The notes under the pieces are model-generated. The model did no database searches and had not been told where the DNA came from. It was given only the letters and a program-made list of their open reading frames with translations. From Rhizocola hellebori (GTDB taxonomy: Bacteria; Actinomycetota; Actinomycetes; Mycobacteriales; Micromonosporaceae), in NCBI RefSeq assembly GCF_016862955.1, contig NZ_BONY01000023.1:1-64000 (forward strand): a stretch of DNA of 64,000 nt. Reading direction: 5' to 3'. Positions within the stretch are counted from its first letter, which is position 1, and every line of letters starts with the position of its first letter. Shown piece after piece: positions 47,401-56,606 of this stretch. The position numbers were made by a program, and so were the translations under genes.

Positions 47401-50400
47401 GTCCGGCGTCCCGGAGGTGGGATGCCCCGGCTTCCACACCTTGTTCACGCGCCCCAGCGGATCGTAGGACGCTTTCGTGATCTTGCTGTTGGGGTCGGTG
47501 ATGGATGTCGGGAGGCCACGCAACGGGTCCATCGCGGTGGTGACGGTGTGTCCGCCCGGGTTGGTGACCGCCACCGTGGAGACCAGCCCTGCCGCGTCGT
47601 GGGTGTAGGCGGTCGTGGTGAGCCGGTTCAGCTGGTCACGCGCCCACACCCGCCGGCCCCACTGGTCGTAGTCCGCGGTGGTGACCGCGAAACCCGTTGC
47701 GGTGGAACCGTTGTGGGAGCGGACCGTCTCGGTGCGGGTGCTCAGAGCACGCAGCGGCGGCAACCCAAAAGCGTTGTTGTCGAAGAACGTGCGCACATCG
47801 GAGACCAGATCGGCCGGGTAGGCGGGGGTGGTGGCGCAGTTGACCCCCACCGTTTCCGCTCGCTGCACCGTGTTGATAAGACGGCCTGTGCCGCCGAACC
47901 TGCCGATGACGTCCGCTTTGGCGTCGGCGTTGATGTCGCCGGCCGACAGCAGGTGGCTGTAGAACGTCCACCCGGTACCCAAGGAGGTCGCCGCGCCGAA
48001 GGTGCCGTTGCCGTTGCCCGGGTAGAGCCGCAGCTCACCGGTGGCCTTGACGCGTGCGTAGAGGTCGGTCTTGCCGTCGCCGGTGACGTCGCCCTTGCCG
48101 AACACGATGTCCCGGTCGTTCCAGAGGTTGGCATCCACCGCGACGGAAACGCCATCGATCCATGACCCGGCGCCGTTGCCTCGGATGTAGTACATCTTGT
48201 TGTCCGACGGACGGCGGTACATCACATCCACCTTGCCGTCGCCGGTGATGTCACCGGGCGAGAAGATGATGTCACCGTCCCAGCCCCAGCCGATCGCCTC
48301 GGAGGCACCGGTGACCCAGCCGCCGGTTCCGTTGCCGCGAACCATAAAGAGGGTGTTGTCCGACGGCCGCCGATAGATCACATCCGGCTTGCCGTCGCCA
48401 CTGAAGTCGCCAGGCGAGAAGACCTGGTCCACATCGATCCAGCCCCAGCCCATTTCCGTGCGACCGCTGAACCCGCCGGAACCGTTGCCCGCGAACAGAT
48501 ACAGGTTGCCGTTCAGGGTTGAGCGGGCGATCACGTCGGGCTTGCCGTCGCCATTGAAGTCGCCGGGCGAGAAGATGTTGTCGTACACCGACCAGTCGTT
48601 GTCGATCCACGTTCCGATGCCGCCGGCGGTCAAGCCGGAGCCGGTGCCGGCACGGTAGACGAGCTGCTGCGCGTTGCGCACGGTAGTGTTTCGCGTGCAC
48701 AGGTCATCGGTGGTGATGCCGGTGTCGCCCTTGTCGTCGACCTGGCTCAGCGTGCCCCACGTGGTATCCCACGTGTTGACCTTTTCGGCGGTGCGCCAGG
48801 CGCCGGTCGACACCACCTTCGTCAAGGTCTTGGTGGACGCCTCCCGCGCCATGTAGGCGACTCGCTCAGGCGGTGTCTGCCAGGTGGGCAAGCCGCCACC
48901 GGCGGTCTGCCACACCGACCAGTGATGAATGGTCTTGGCGATCTCGGTGGACCCGTCGTAGGCGATTTCCTCGCGGACCTGCCCGGCCAGGGCCACATGG
49001 TCGTCGACCGTGGTGCCAAGGCTGTCGGTGATGGTGGCCCGGCGGAAGAAGTTCTGGTTGGGGTCCAGGCCCGTGTCACGGTCCAGACCTCGATAGAACA
49101 GCTGCTTGATCTTCGTCTGCGTGCCGGTGGCCGGGCCGGTCGTCGTGACGACGGTCGGATATCCGCGCCACGTGTTCATGGCCTTCTTGATGCTGCCCCA
49201 GGGGTTCGAGGAGTAGCTCCACAGCACCAGCGGATGCCCCGACGGTGATCCGGCCCCATCCATCAGGTACTGGTAGGAGGTCTCCACCGGCGGGGAGCCG
49301 CCGACCATGTCCCGCTCGGTCACCTTGTCCACCACGAACTTGTGCCACCACGACCACGCCGACGACCCGGATCGGTTGGTGACGAACTGCATGAAGCAGC
49401 GGGAGGCGTTGTGGTTGTAGTTGGGCCATTCGGCTTGGGCCTTGCCCGACCACCACGTGCACGCGGGTTCGTTGGCGGGAAGGTAAGAAACCTCTATGCG
49501 CCCACCGGACTCGGTGTCCACGTAATCGATGCGATATTTCTGCGGGTCGGCCATTGACGCGCCCGGGTCATAGTCGGCGCGGTTGCGGTCGATGCGTCCG
49601 TGGAAGGTCATTGCCGGAGTGGTGGCGAAGTTGCCGAGGGAGTCGAAACCCTTGCGGGATACCGACGCCAACCACAGGACCGGAACATCGGTGCCGCCCG
49701 GGAACAGGTGGGTGAACGACCACTCATCGACGCTCTTATAGGTTGCCCCGCTTCGCATCTTGGTCGTCACCTTGGTCAGGCGCTTGGTGGTCCAGTAGGT
49801 CGGGCCGGTGACGGGCTTGAGGTTGCCGTAGTAGTCGGTCGACTGGCAGGGCGCGGCCGAGCACTGCAAATCCCACGGCGTGTCCACCCAGTTGGCAAGA
49901 TTGCCGCAGTCACTGAGGCACCGGTCGGTGTTGCTGAACTCGACGATGGCCGGTGCCGTTGCCGTGGTCTCGTTGCCCGCTCTGGTGCCGTACTCGATGC
50001 GGCTGAGCACTGCGTCGCGGTCGTAGGTCAGCTCGTTGAAGCCGGTGCCCCCGGATCCGTGTAGGTTGGTGAATCGCTCGTACCAGTACGACATCGAGTT
50101 GCCGTGCACGTCCACGACATAGTCAAGATTCCACCTGTACGGCATGAGGCATCGCGAAGCCGCAAACGAACTGGTGTTCAGGCAAGGCTCGCCGGTGTGG
50201 TTGGACCAGACCTGCTGGGTGAGCACGGAGTTGGTCTCGCGTGCGCCGGAGGTCCAGCCCGGCAGGCGCTGACGGCCGAAGTACCACTGGGTGCCGTCGG
50301 CCGTCTTGACGCGCCAGTGCGCGCCCAAGCCGCCTATGCCCGAGTTGAGGTATTCCACCATCGCGGCGTTGTCGTTGCCGACGCGCCATACGTTCGGCGT

Positions 50401-51528
50401 GCCCGTAGGCACCAGCTCACCGCTGGCTCCCGACCAGGACAGCTGGTAGTTCTCCAGGCGGATGCACGTGTCGGTGAGGTTGGGCCAGTAGGCGCCATGG
50501 TCCTGATCCTGGGAACAGGGGCGGAAGGTGGATTCGATGAACCCCCCGCCGGTCAGGCTCCAGCCCTCGCCGATCAGTCCACTTTGGATGTTTTCGGACG
50601 CGGTCTGGCCGTCGACGGCTTGCGAGCTATAGCTCAAACCCATCTTCGGGGCCAGGTCGCCGGGCACCGGCGGCGCGGCCATCGGGTACGAGTAGGTGAA
50701 GCCCCCGGAGTTCGCGCCTGCGGCCCAGGCATAGCTGGCCTTGAGGTCGGTTTTGGCGAAGGTGCCCACGCCGGCGGCTGTTCCCGAGCCGGTGATGGCG
50801 ATGAGCGAGATGCCGGCGGCCGCAGTGACGGCTCCGTCGGACTCGATCCCCCGCAGGGCTTGCTGTTTGGGTGACAGCGGGGTAGCCGGACCGGCCGCCA
50901 GCGGCGCGGCGAGGTCCACCTCGGCGGACAGGGTGCCCGCCTTGAAGTCGTTGTCCACCAGCAGTTCCTGGCCCACGCACTCGCCGCGCGCGGCGGCCGC
51001 TGCGCTCACCTTGGCCAGCCCGCACAGCGGGATCTGGCGCAGCCCCAGCCGGGCCGCCCAGGCGCCGCCGTAGGCGTGCCGGAAGCTGTTGTAGTCGATC
51101 TGAACGTTGACCTTGGCCGGTCCGGAACCGCCGTCCGCGCGCGACAGCTGAAACGCCACCGGCGAACCGACTTTCTCGGCGGCGGACTTCTCCAGAACCT
51201 CAACCTTCACCTTGGCCGGCGCCGGCGCGACCCGGGTGGTGAAGCCGTCTACGGTGACCGGCGACACCCGCACCCGCAGGCCACCGATCGTTGCGGCCGC
51301 GGGCGCGCCCACATCGATGGTCGCGGTAGCTGGTGATGGCCAGGAAACGTTGCTGGCCTTGAGCTCCGGCATCTTCGACAGCGGCACCACTTTGGATGCC
51401 AAAGAGCTGACCGGAACGGAGTTTTCGGGTTGATTGGCGGGCGCCGCAGCGGCCGCGACAGGCGGAATGCCTGCCAGAATACTGGTAAAAACACTCAGGA
51501 CTAGCCCAAAAATGGCACGGCTTCGCAC
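44500..51528 (-). CDS. giant secreted RHS/YD-repeat protein with VCBS-type repeats and hydrophobic tip
   Basis: This 2342-residue protein starts at GTG 51528 after GGGGGAGG; the signal peptide ends in VAAAAAPA. An N-terminal beta region (about 290-960) carries a DLAPKMGLSYSSQAVDG segment seen in large actinobacterial RHS proteins. Five VCBS/FG-GAP repeats (about 975-1210) follow with Ca-binding loops such as GDFNGDGKPDV; the fifth loop is GDINADAKADV. Then come YD repeats and the RHS core end (YDPTLGRFLSRDP, DPTGKYD, to about 2120). A Pro stretch and Gly-rich hinge (about 2139-2171) lead to a variable tip of about 145 residues with several Gly-zipper membrane helices. It is probably a surface-delivered, membrane-active toxin or adhesin. 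Confidence 0.9.
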   Translation of the reverse strand: MRSRAIFGLVLSVFTSILAGIPPVAAAAAPANQPENSVPVSSLASKVVPLSKMPELKASNVSWPSPATATIDVGAPAAATIGGLRVRVSPVTVDGFTTRVAPAPAKVKVEVLEKSAAEKVGSPVAFQLSRADGGSGPAKVNVQIDYNSFRHAYGGAWAARLGLRQIPLCGLAKVSAAAAARGECVGQELLVDNDFKAGTLSAEVDLAAPLAAGPATPLSPKQQALRGIESDGAVTAAAGISLIAITGSGTAAGVGTFAKTDLKASYAWAAGANSGGFTYSYPMAAPPVPGDLAPKMGLSYSSQAVDGQTASENIQSGLIGEGWSLTGGGFIESTFRPCSQDQDHGAYWPNLTDTCIRLENYQLSWSGASGELVPTGTPNVWRVGNDNAAMVEYLNSGIGGLGAHWRVKTADGTQWYFGRQRLPGWTSGARETNSVLTQQVWSNHTGEPCLNTSSFAASRCLMPYRWNLDYVVDVHGNSMSYWYERFTNLHGSGGTGFNELTYDRDAVLSRIEYGTRAGNETTATAPAIVEFSNTDRCLSDCGNLANWVDTPWDLQCSAAPCQSTDYYGNLKPVTGPTYWTTKRLTKVTTKMRSGATYKSVDEWSFTHLFPGGTDVPVLWLASVSRKGFDSLGNFATTPAMTFHGRIDRNRADYDPGASMADPQKYRIDYVDTESGGRIEVSYLPANEPACTWWSGKAQAEWPNYNHNASRCFMQFVTNRSGSSAWSWWHKFVVDKVTERDMVGGSPPVETSYQYLMDGAGSPSGHPLVLWSYSSNPWGSIKKAMNTWRGYPTVVTTTGPATGTQTKIKQLFYRGLDRDTGLDPNQNFFRRATITDSLGTTVDDHVALAGQVREEIAYDGSTEIAKTIHHWSVWQTAGGGLPTWQTPPERVAYMAREASTKTLTKVVSTGAWRTAEKVNTWDTTWGTLSQVDDKGDTGITTDDLCTRNTTVRNAQQLVYRAGTGSGLTAGGIGTWIDNDWSVYDNIFSPGDFNGDGKPDVIARSTLNGNLYLFAGNGSGGFSGRTEMGWGWIDVDQVFSPGDFSGDGKPDVIYRRPSDNTLFMVRGNGTGGWVTGASEAIGWGWDGDIIFSPGDITGDGKVDVMYRRPSDNKMYYIRGNGAGSWIDGVSVAVDANLWNDRDIVFGKGDVTGDGKTDLYARVKATGELRLYPGNGNGTFGAATSLGTGWTFYSHLLSAGDINADAKADVIGRFGGTGRLINTVQRAETVGVNCATTPAYPADLVSDVRTFFDNNAFGLPPLRALSTRTETVRSHNGSTATGFAVTTADYDQWGRRVWARDQLNRLTTTAYTHDAAGLVSTVAVTNPGGHTVTTAMDPLRGLPTSITDPNSKITKASYDPLGRVNKVWKPGHPTSGTPDAEYLYTITNGAPSYRTTKMLGPDGNQITSFEIVDGFLRARQTQTPTQDGKRAITDTQYDGRALVAKLSSFYNNASAPTGTLVTFADTSVESQTRRTYDGAGRKIGEQLYKNDVFQWQTQTQYGGDRTGIIPPAGGTPTQDLFDARGRVYEKRQFSGAPFSGAFDKTTYTFDDANRVKSVTDPGNNAWTFKYDLLGRTIEAVDPDTGTTTSTYDDAGQTLSTTDGLGQVLWYEYDSLGRRTKVRDTTQTGTIMADWVYDTVAKGQLTSTSRYTGGQTYTQAVSSYSDDYQPLTTTVTVPGFGTGGATLTYTVTNTYKQNGALATEVLPAVGSLPGETLTHTYVPTTGQPDRLNTSDSQGTYLAGTNYHFDGLVNMRWLGAAGKQVRLNDAYDPATRRLTNALVSLENQTTPGNFIVKYESVYGYDLAGNTTSVAGKTDGVADQEECFRYDYLRRLTEGWTQTSGACTTPQRTGADPYWRKWTFDTVGNRLSEVDKDPSAGDTTWTYQVGAAGSVKPHQLKQVTSSGPKATPTRLFGYDLGGNTASRTSATGAAQTLTWDKEGHLASLTEAGVTTSYIYDTAGNRLISSNANKQTLFLPDGSQLEKIGTANPLGTRFYGGVAVRDATGLRWTISDQHGTSVAQIDPSTLAVSRRRSMPYGEARGPQGGTWKGNKGYVGGIKDDSSLTHLGAREYDPTLGRFLSRDPVIDITDPQQINGFAYSHNSPITNSDPTGKYDTCGVDDPNGDGSCPPAEPPPGEIPIPDDTTHPGGGGGSGGGGGGGSGGGGSGGGGCFGGDRQSGVCTPAAGSPASAKMLLVAQETPQESVVPKGFSVKKALFDIGVAVLSNFATGLCYFQAPGANLACGAIVGAVTGAITYALATLAFGFAEFNWFDFGVAVVAGLLGGMAGILGGLVKQAIIGQLKQLVPVIVAKLADKAVQAGFGMVAGALAAIGGYVGLALAQASDDD

Positions 51529-51602
51529 CGCAGTAAACCTCCCCCGTGGAGTCGCGCCCTCCTGCTGGGGACGCTGGGTCACACCGTAGGGGAGCACGCC
51601 TC

Positions 51603-51620
51603 GATCAGTCAATGCTGATC
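51603..51620. promoter_or_regulatory. inverted repeat upstream of the RHS gene
   Basis: GATCAG and CTGATC flank TCAATG in an unusually AT-rich gap between the RHS and alkX-like genes, about 75-92 bases before the RHS start. It may be an operator or part of the RHS promoter. Confidence 0.4.
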
Positions 51621-51639
51621 AATATTTACCCTGGTGAAG

Positions 51640-52845
51640 TCACTTTTTGGCGATCACCCGGTTGAGGGGCGCCGCGAGGTCTCCTCGCTCGGCGGGCGCG
51701 ATCTGTTGCAGGCCAAGCCAATCGGCCAAACGCCGCAGCTCGCCACCGAGCGCCTTGGCCGTTGCCGCCGCCTTGGCCCCGGGCTCCAGCCACGCGGCGG
51801 GGACGCGCAGGACACCGGCTTTGCGATCGGCCTTCAGGTCGACCCGGGCCGCGAACCGGTCGCCATGGAAGAACGGCAACACGTAGTAGCCGTGCACCCG
51901 CTTCGCCTCGGGAACATAGATCTCGATGCGGTAATGCAGGTCGAACAGACGCTCAGCCCGATTTCGCTGCCATATCAACGGATCGAACGGACTGACCAAT
52001 GTGGACACGTGCAATGGCTTGGCGGCGGGGATGTCGCGATGGCGCCACGCCTTCGGCTTCCACCCTTGCACCTGGACGGGGATCAGCACCCCCGCCTCCT
52101 CCAGCGCGCGGATCGCGGGGCCGGTCGAGGTGGCCGGGAGCCGGAAATAGTCACGAAGCTCGATCTCGGCCGCCACCCCGAGGCTGAGCGCGGACTGCTC
52201 GACCAGCTGCCGGAAGGCCTCCTCGGGCGGCGGTGTGGGACGAGCCAGGATCTCGGCCGGCAGGACCCGCTCGGTCAGCTCATAGCGACGGGCGAACTGG
52301 GTGGTGCGCCCGGCCGAGGTCACCTCGCCGATGTAGAAGAGCCACTCCAGCGCCATCTTGACCTCGGACCAGTTCCACCCCCAGTTGTCCTTGGCCCGCG
52401 GCACATCCTCCTCGATCTCGGCCGCGGTCATCGGACCCCGCGCCCGGACCTCGTCAAGCACCCACTGCACCAGGTCGGGCCGTTTCGCCGCGATGCTGCG
52501 CGGACCGCCCCAGGCCTTCTCGGCGGTCGCCATGCGCCAGCGCATCAACGGCTGCAGCTCGTGCGGAAGCAGGGCCGCCTCGTGGCCCCAATATTCGAAC
52601 AGCCACCTGGGTTTGCGCGCGCTCGCCCGGTCGAGCAGAGCGGTGTCGTAGCCGCCGACGCGGGCGTAGGCCGGCATGTAATGGGCGCGCTGCAGCACAT
52701 TGACCGAGTCAATCTGGAAGAGACCGGTGCGGCCGACCACCCGGCGCAGGTGCTTGGCCGTGACCGGGCCTCGCGGCGCCCGGTCGGCAAAGCCCTGGGC
52801 TGCCAGCGCGATCTGCCGGACTTCGGAAATCGATAGCGTCTCCAT
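51640..52845 (-). CDS. AlkX/YcaQ-like DNA glycosylase (HTH_42 family)
   Basis: This 401-residue winged-helix protein belongs to the HTH_42 family, which includes AlkZ and the crosslink glycosylase AlkX/YcaQ. The catalytic motif reads Q44-I-D46 (QxD), the AlkX form rather than the QxQ of AlkZ. The C-terminal VSPFDPLIWQRNRAERLFDLHYRIEIYVP stretch is also family-typical. Such enzymes excise alkylated or crosslinked bases, and some protect producers of DNA-alkylating antibiotics. The gene lies immediately upstream of the RHS gene on the same strand, with a dead copy beyond it. Confidence 0.88.
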   Translation of the reverse strand: METLSISEVRQIALAAQGFADRAPRGPVTAKHLRRVVGRTGLFQIDSVNVLQRAHYMPAYARVGGYDTALLDRASARKPRWLFEYWGHEAALLPHELQPLMRWRMATAEKAWGGPRSIAAKRPDLVQWVLDEVRARGPMTAAEIEEDVPRAKDNWGWNWSEVKMALEWLFYIGEVTSAGRTTQFARRYELTERVLPAEILARPTPPPEEAFRQLVEQSALSLGVAAEIELRDYFRLPATSTGPAIRALEEAGVLIPVQVQGWKPKAWRHRDIPAAKPLHVSTLVSPFDPLIWQRNRAERLFDLHYRIEIYVPEAKRVHGYYVLPFFHGDRFAARVDLKADRKAGVLRVPAAWLEPGAKAAATAKALGGELRRLADWLGLQQIAPAERGDLAAPLNRVIAKK

Positions 52846-52980
52846 CAGAAGTGAAACCTACTTGCCCGGTACGACATCGGCGATCCATGTCCAAAGCCCA
52901 CCAGGTTTGTGAGCTGCGTCACATATCGCCTTGCCTTGACGTCGGCGGCAACGTTTACGTTGGTGGCCAAGGAGGTTCAC

Positions 52981-53364
52981 ATGCTGATCGGCGAGCTGGC
53001 CGAGCGCTCCGGCACCACCACCCGCATGCTGCGCTACTACGAGCAGCAAGGTTTGCTGCGGGCGCGGCGGTCGTCCAACGGCTACCGGTCTTACGACGAG
53101 TCGGAGCTGCGTGTCGTGGAGGAGATCCGGGCTCTGCTCGCCTCCGGCTTCGGCCTGCAGGAGATTCCGCCCTTCGTCGCCTGCCTGCGTGCGGGAAACG
53201 CGAGCGGTGACGTCTGCCCCGACTCGGTCGCGGTGCTCAGGCGCAAGCTCGCGGAGGTCGATGCCCATCTCGGTCAGCTCTCCACGCTTCGCGAACAGCT
53301 CCGCTCACAGCTCACCAAAGCCATCGAAAGCAGGGAGGAACCATGCCACAGGGGATGTCAGTAG
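52981..53364 (+). CDS. MerR-family regulator
   Basis: This 127-residue regulator has an N-terminal MerR winged helix (LIGELAERSGTTTRMLRYYEQQGLL) and a coiled-coil dimer helix. Cys residues occur at GDVCPDS and in the tail (EEPCHRGC), so thiol or metal sensing is possible. ATG 52981 follows GGAGG. Its last 22 bases overlap the thioredoxin gene, so it is the first gene of a merR-trx-GNAT operon and probably regulates it. TTGACG at 52936 may be its -35. Confidence 0.9.
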   Translation: MLIGELAERSGTTTRMLRYYEQQGLLRARRSSNGYRSYDESELRVVEEIRALLASGFGLQEIPPFVACLRAGNASGDVCPDSVAVLRRKLAEVDAHLGQLSTLREQLRSQLTKAIESREEPCHRGCQ

Positions 53365-53681
53365 TCACCGATGCCACGTTCGCCGAAGCGGTGCTCGCCA
53401 GCGAGCTGCCCGTCGTGGTCGATTTCTGGGCCGATTGGTGCCCGCCCTGCCGTGCCATCGAGCCGAGTCTGGCGGAGCTGGCCGAGGAGTTCGCAGGCCG
53501 CCTGGTCATCGCGAAGATCGATTCGGACGTCAACCCGATCAGCTCACGGTCCTACGCCGTGATGTCGCTGCCGACCCTGCTCGTCTTCCGCGACGGCGAA
53601 GTGGTCGCCCGCATCGTGGGGTCGCGCCCGAAAGCCGCACTGCGCAAAGCGTTCGAGGCGCAAACTACTATCCCGGTGTGA
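53343..53681 (+). CDS. thioredoxin with a CPPC active site
   Basis: This 112-residue cytoplasmic thioredoxin fold has active site WC33-P-P-C36 and the cis-Pro loop SLPTLLVF. Standard thioredoxins have CGPC; the Pro substitution should shift redox potential or partner choice. GGAGG precedes the ATG. It is translated with the MerR regulator (22-bp overlap) and the GNAT gene (GTGA overlap), which suggests a regulated stress role rather than housekeeping. Confidence 0.92.
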   Translation: MPQGMSVVTDATFAEAVLASELPVVVDFWADWCPPCRAIEPSLAELAEEFAGRLVIAKIDSDVNPISSRSYAVMSLPTLLVFRDGEVVARIVGSRPKAALRKAFEAQTTIPV

Positions 53682-54181
53682 CCCTGGTAGTGCGCCCCGA
53701 GACCGAAGCCGACTGCGACACCATCGCGCAGCTGCATGTGATGGCCTGGCAGAAGGGCTATCGGGGGTTGCTTCCCGATGAGGTGCTCGACACGCTCAGC
53801 GTGCCGGAGTGGGCGCAGAAACGCCGCGAGCGGTTCAACAACGACGGCCCGCGCCGCACTCTCGTGGCGGAGGTGGACGGCGTGGTGGCCGGTTTCGTGA
53901 GGTTCGGGCCCGACCGTCACGAGGAAGAGTTCGGCGAGATCCAAGCCATTTATGTTCACCCCGATTTTTGGGGTACCGGAGCCGGCGACGCCCTGATCCG
54001 CGAGGCGCTGGACAACCTGCCCCAGCAGGAGATCCACCTGTGGATGCTGGAAGGAAACGAGCGGGCGCAGCGCTTCTACGCGCGCCACGGGCTACACCCG
54101 AACGGAACGCGGCACTTTTACCGGCACTCCGGGAGCGACTTTGACGCCCCCGAGCTGCAGCTCGCCCTTCGCCGCGACTAG
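53678..54181 (+). CDS. GNAT N-acetyltransferase
   Basis: This 167-residue acetyl-CoA-dependent acetyltransferase has beta strand 4 and the acetyl-CoA loop (IQAIYVHPDFWGTGAGDALIREAL) and a C-terminal NERAQRFYARHGL motif. The start is the GTG overlapping the thioredoxin stop. Substrate unknown. Its last 90 bases overlap, tail to tail, the end of the GT87 gene on the other strand. Confidence 0.88.
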   Translation: MTLVVRPETEADCDTIAQLHVMAWQKGYRGLLPDEVLDTLSVPEWAQKRRERFNNDGPRRTLVAEVDGVVAGFVRFGPDRHEEEFGEIQAIYVHPDFWGTGAGDALIREALDNLPQQEIHLWMLEGNERAQRFYARHGLHPNGTRHFYRHSGSDFDAPELQLALRRD

Positions 54182-55288
54182 CCCCGGCGTGAGCGCCAGC
54201 AGAGCCAGCATGATCCAGACGTAGGCGTTGGCGAAGACGAACCCGTCCACACCGCTGAAGTCGAATTGGTAGACCCATACCAATCGGCTGCAGAGCACGG
54301 CAAAGGCGAGCGCGGCGAAGACCTGCAATCGCCGGCCGCCGCGCTCCAAGATCAGCACAAAGGCCGGGATGGCCCAGACCAGATGGTGCACCCAGGTCAC
54401 CGGGCTGATCAGCACGCCCACGATGCCGGTGAGCGCCAGACCGAGCGTCTCGTCGCCGGAAGCGGCCGCACGGCGCGAGCGCACGAACCAAATCGTGAGC
54501 ACCGCCAGAATTCCAGCCGCCCAGAGCAGCTTGCTCGGGTGCGCCGGATCGAGGCGGGCCACCACGCCCTGCACGCTCTGGTTGGAAATGAAGGCGAGCA
54601 CGCCCACCCGATCGGTGTCCCACAGCGCCGAGGTCCAGAACTCCCGCGAGGCGTCGGGCGCGATCGCCGCCGCGAGCAGGGTGGCGCCCGCGGCGGTGAC
54701 GCTGGCCACCAACGCGGCCCGCCACCGTTTCGTGATGAGCAGGTACAAGATGAAGATGCCCGGGGTCAGCTTGATCGCCGTGGCCAGGCCGATGCCCACT
54801 CCGGCCCAGCGCGAGCGCTTGGAGAGCAGCAGCAGCAGGTCGGCGGCAACAAGCCCGACCAGCAGCATGTTGACCTGTCCAAACAGGAACGTCTCTCGGA
54901 ACGGCTCGTACACAGCCAGCAGGCAAAGGGAGATCGCCAGCGCGAACCATGGGGTCCACCGCCGCTTGGCGATGACGGGCTTGAGCAGCTCACGCATGAG
55001 CCAGACGGTGACCCCGACCGTGGCGAGCGAGCCGATCGCCACCGCCACCGGCCAGCTCAGCACCGCCATGGGCAGCATGGTGAGCGCGGCGAAGGGCGGA
55101 TAGGTGAATCCGTAGGTGCTGCCCTTGCGCACGAAGTCGTAAAGGCTCCCGCCGTCGGCCCAGTAGTTGATCGCGCCGTAGTAGACGTTGAGATCGAAGA
55201 AGCCGTGCCGCACCGCGAGGAAGGCGTCGAAGACCAGGGCCGCCACGGCGAGCGCCACGACAATCCAGATCTGGGTTCGTTTCTTCAC
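54092..55288 (-). CDS. GT87 (DUF2029) polyprenol-linked glycosyltransferase
   Basis: This 398-residue membrane enzyme has about ten hydrophobic helices and an early acidic loop (FFDLNVYYGAINYW) typical of GT87 mannosyltransferases, which use polyprenyl-phosphate sugars at the outer membrane leaflet. The motif TYPPFAAL follows. It probably builds an envelope glycan such as a lipomannan-type polymer; the substrate is not visible. The final 30 codons overlap the GNAT gene antisense. It is divergent from the next GNAT gene. Confidence 0.88.
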   Translation of the reverse strand: MKKRTQIWIVVALAVAALVFDAFLAVRHGFFDLNVYYGAINYWADGGSLYDFVRKGSTYGFTYPPFAALTMLPMAVLSWPVAVAIGSLATVGVTVWLMRELLKPVIAKRRWTPWFALAISLCLLAVYEPFRETFLFGQVNMLLVGLVAADLLLLLSKRSRWAGVGIGLATAIKLTPGIFILYLLITKRWRAALVASVTAAGATLLAAAIAPDASREFWTSALWDTDRVGVLAFISNQSVQGVVARLDPAHPSKLLWAAGILAVLTIWFVRSRRAAASGDETLGLALTGIVGVLISPVTWVHHLVWAIPAFVLILERGGRRLQVFAALAFAVLCSRLVWVYQFDFSGVDGFVFANAYVWIMLALLALTPGLVAAKGELQLGGVKVAPGVPVKVPRSVRV

Positions 55289-55319
55289 CCACTCCCCCTC
55301 ACGGCTAGGCTGGCCAACT

Positions 55320-56600
<1,281 letters not shown>

Positions 56601-56606
56601 CTACCG

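Noticed and set aside
45715-48165. An 816-codon plus-strand frame opposite the RHS gene
   Set aside because: It mirrors YD and VCBS repeats on the other strand and has no ribosome binding site or recognisable fold.
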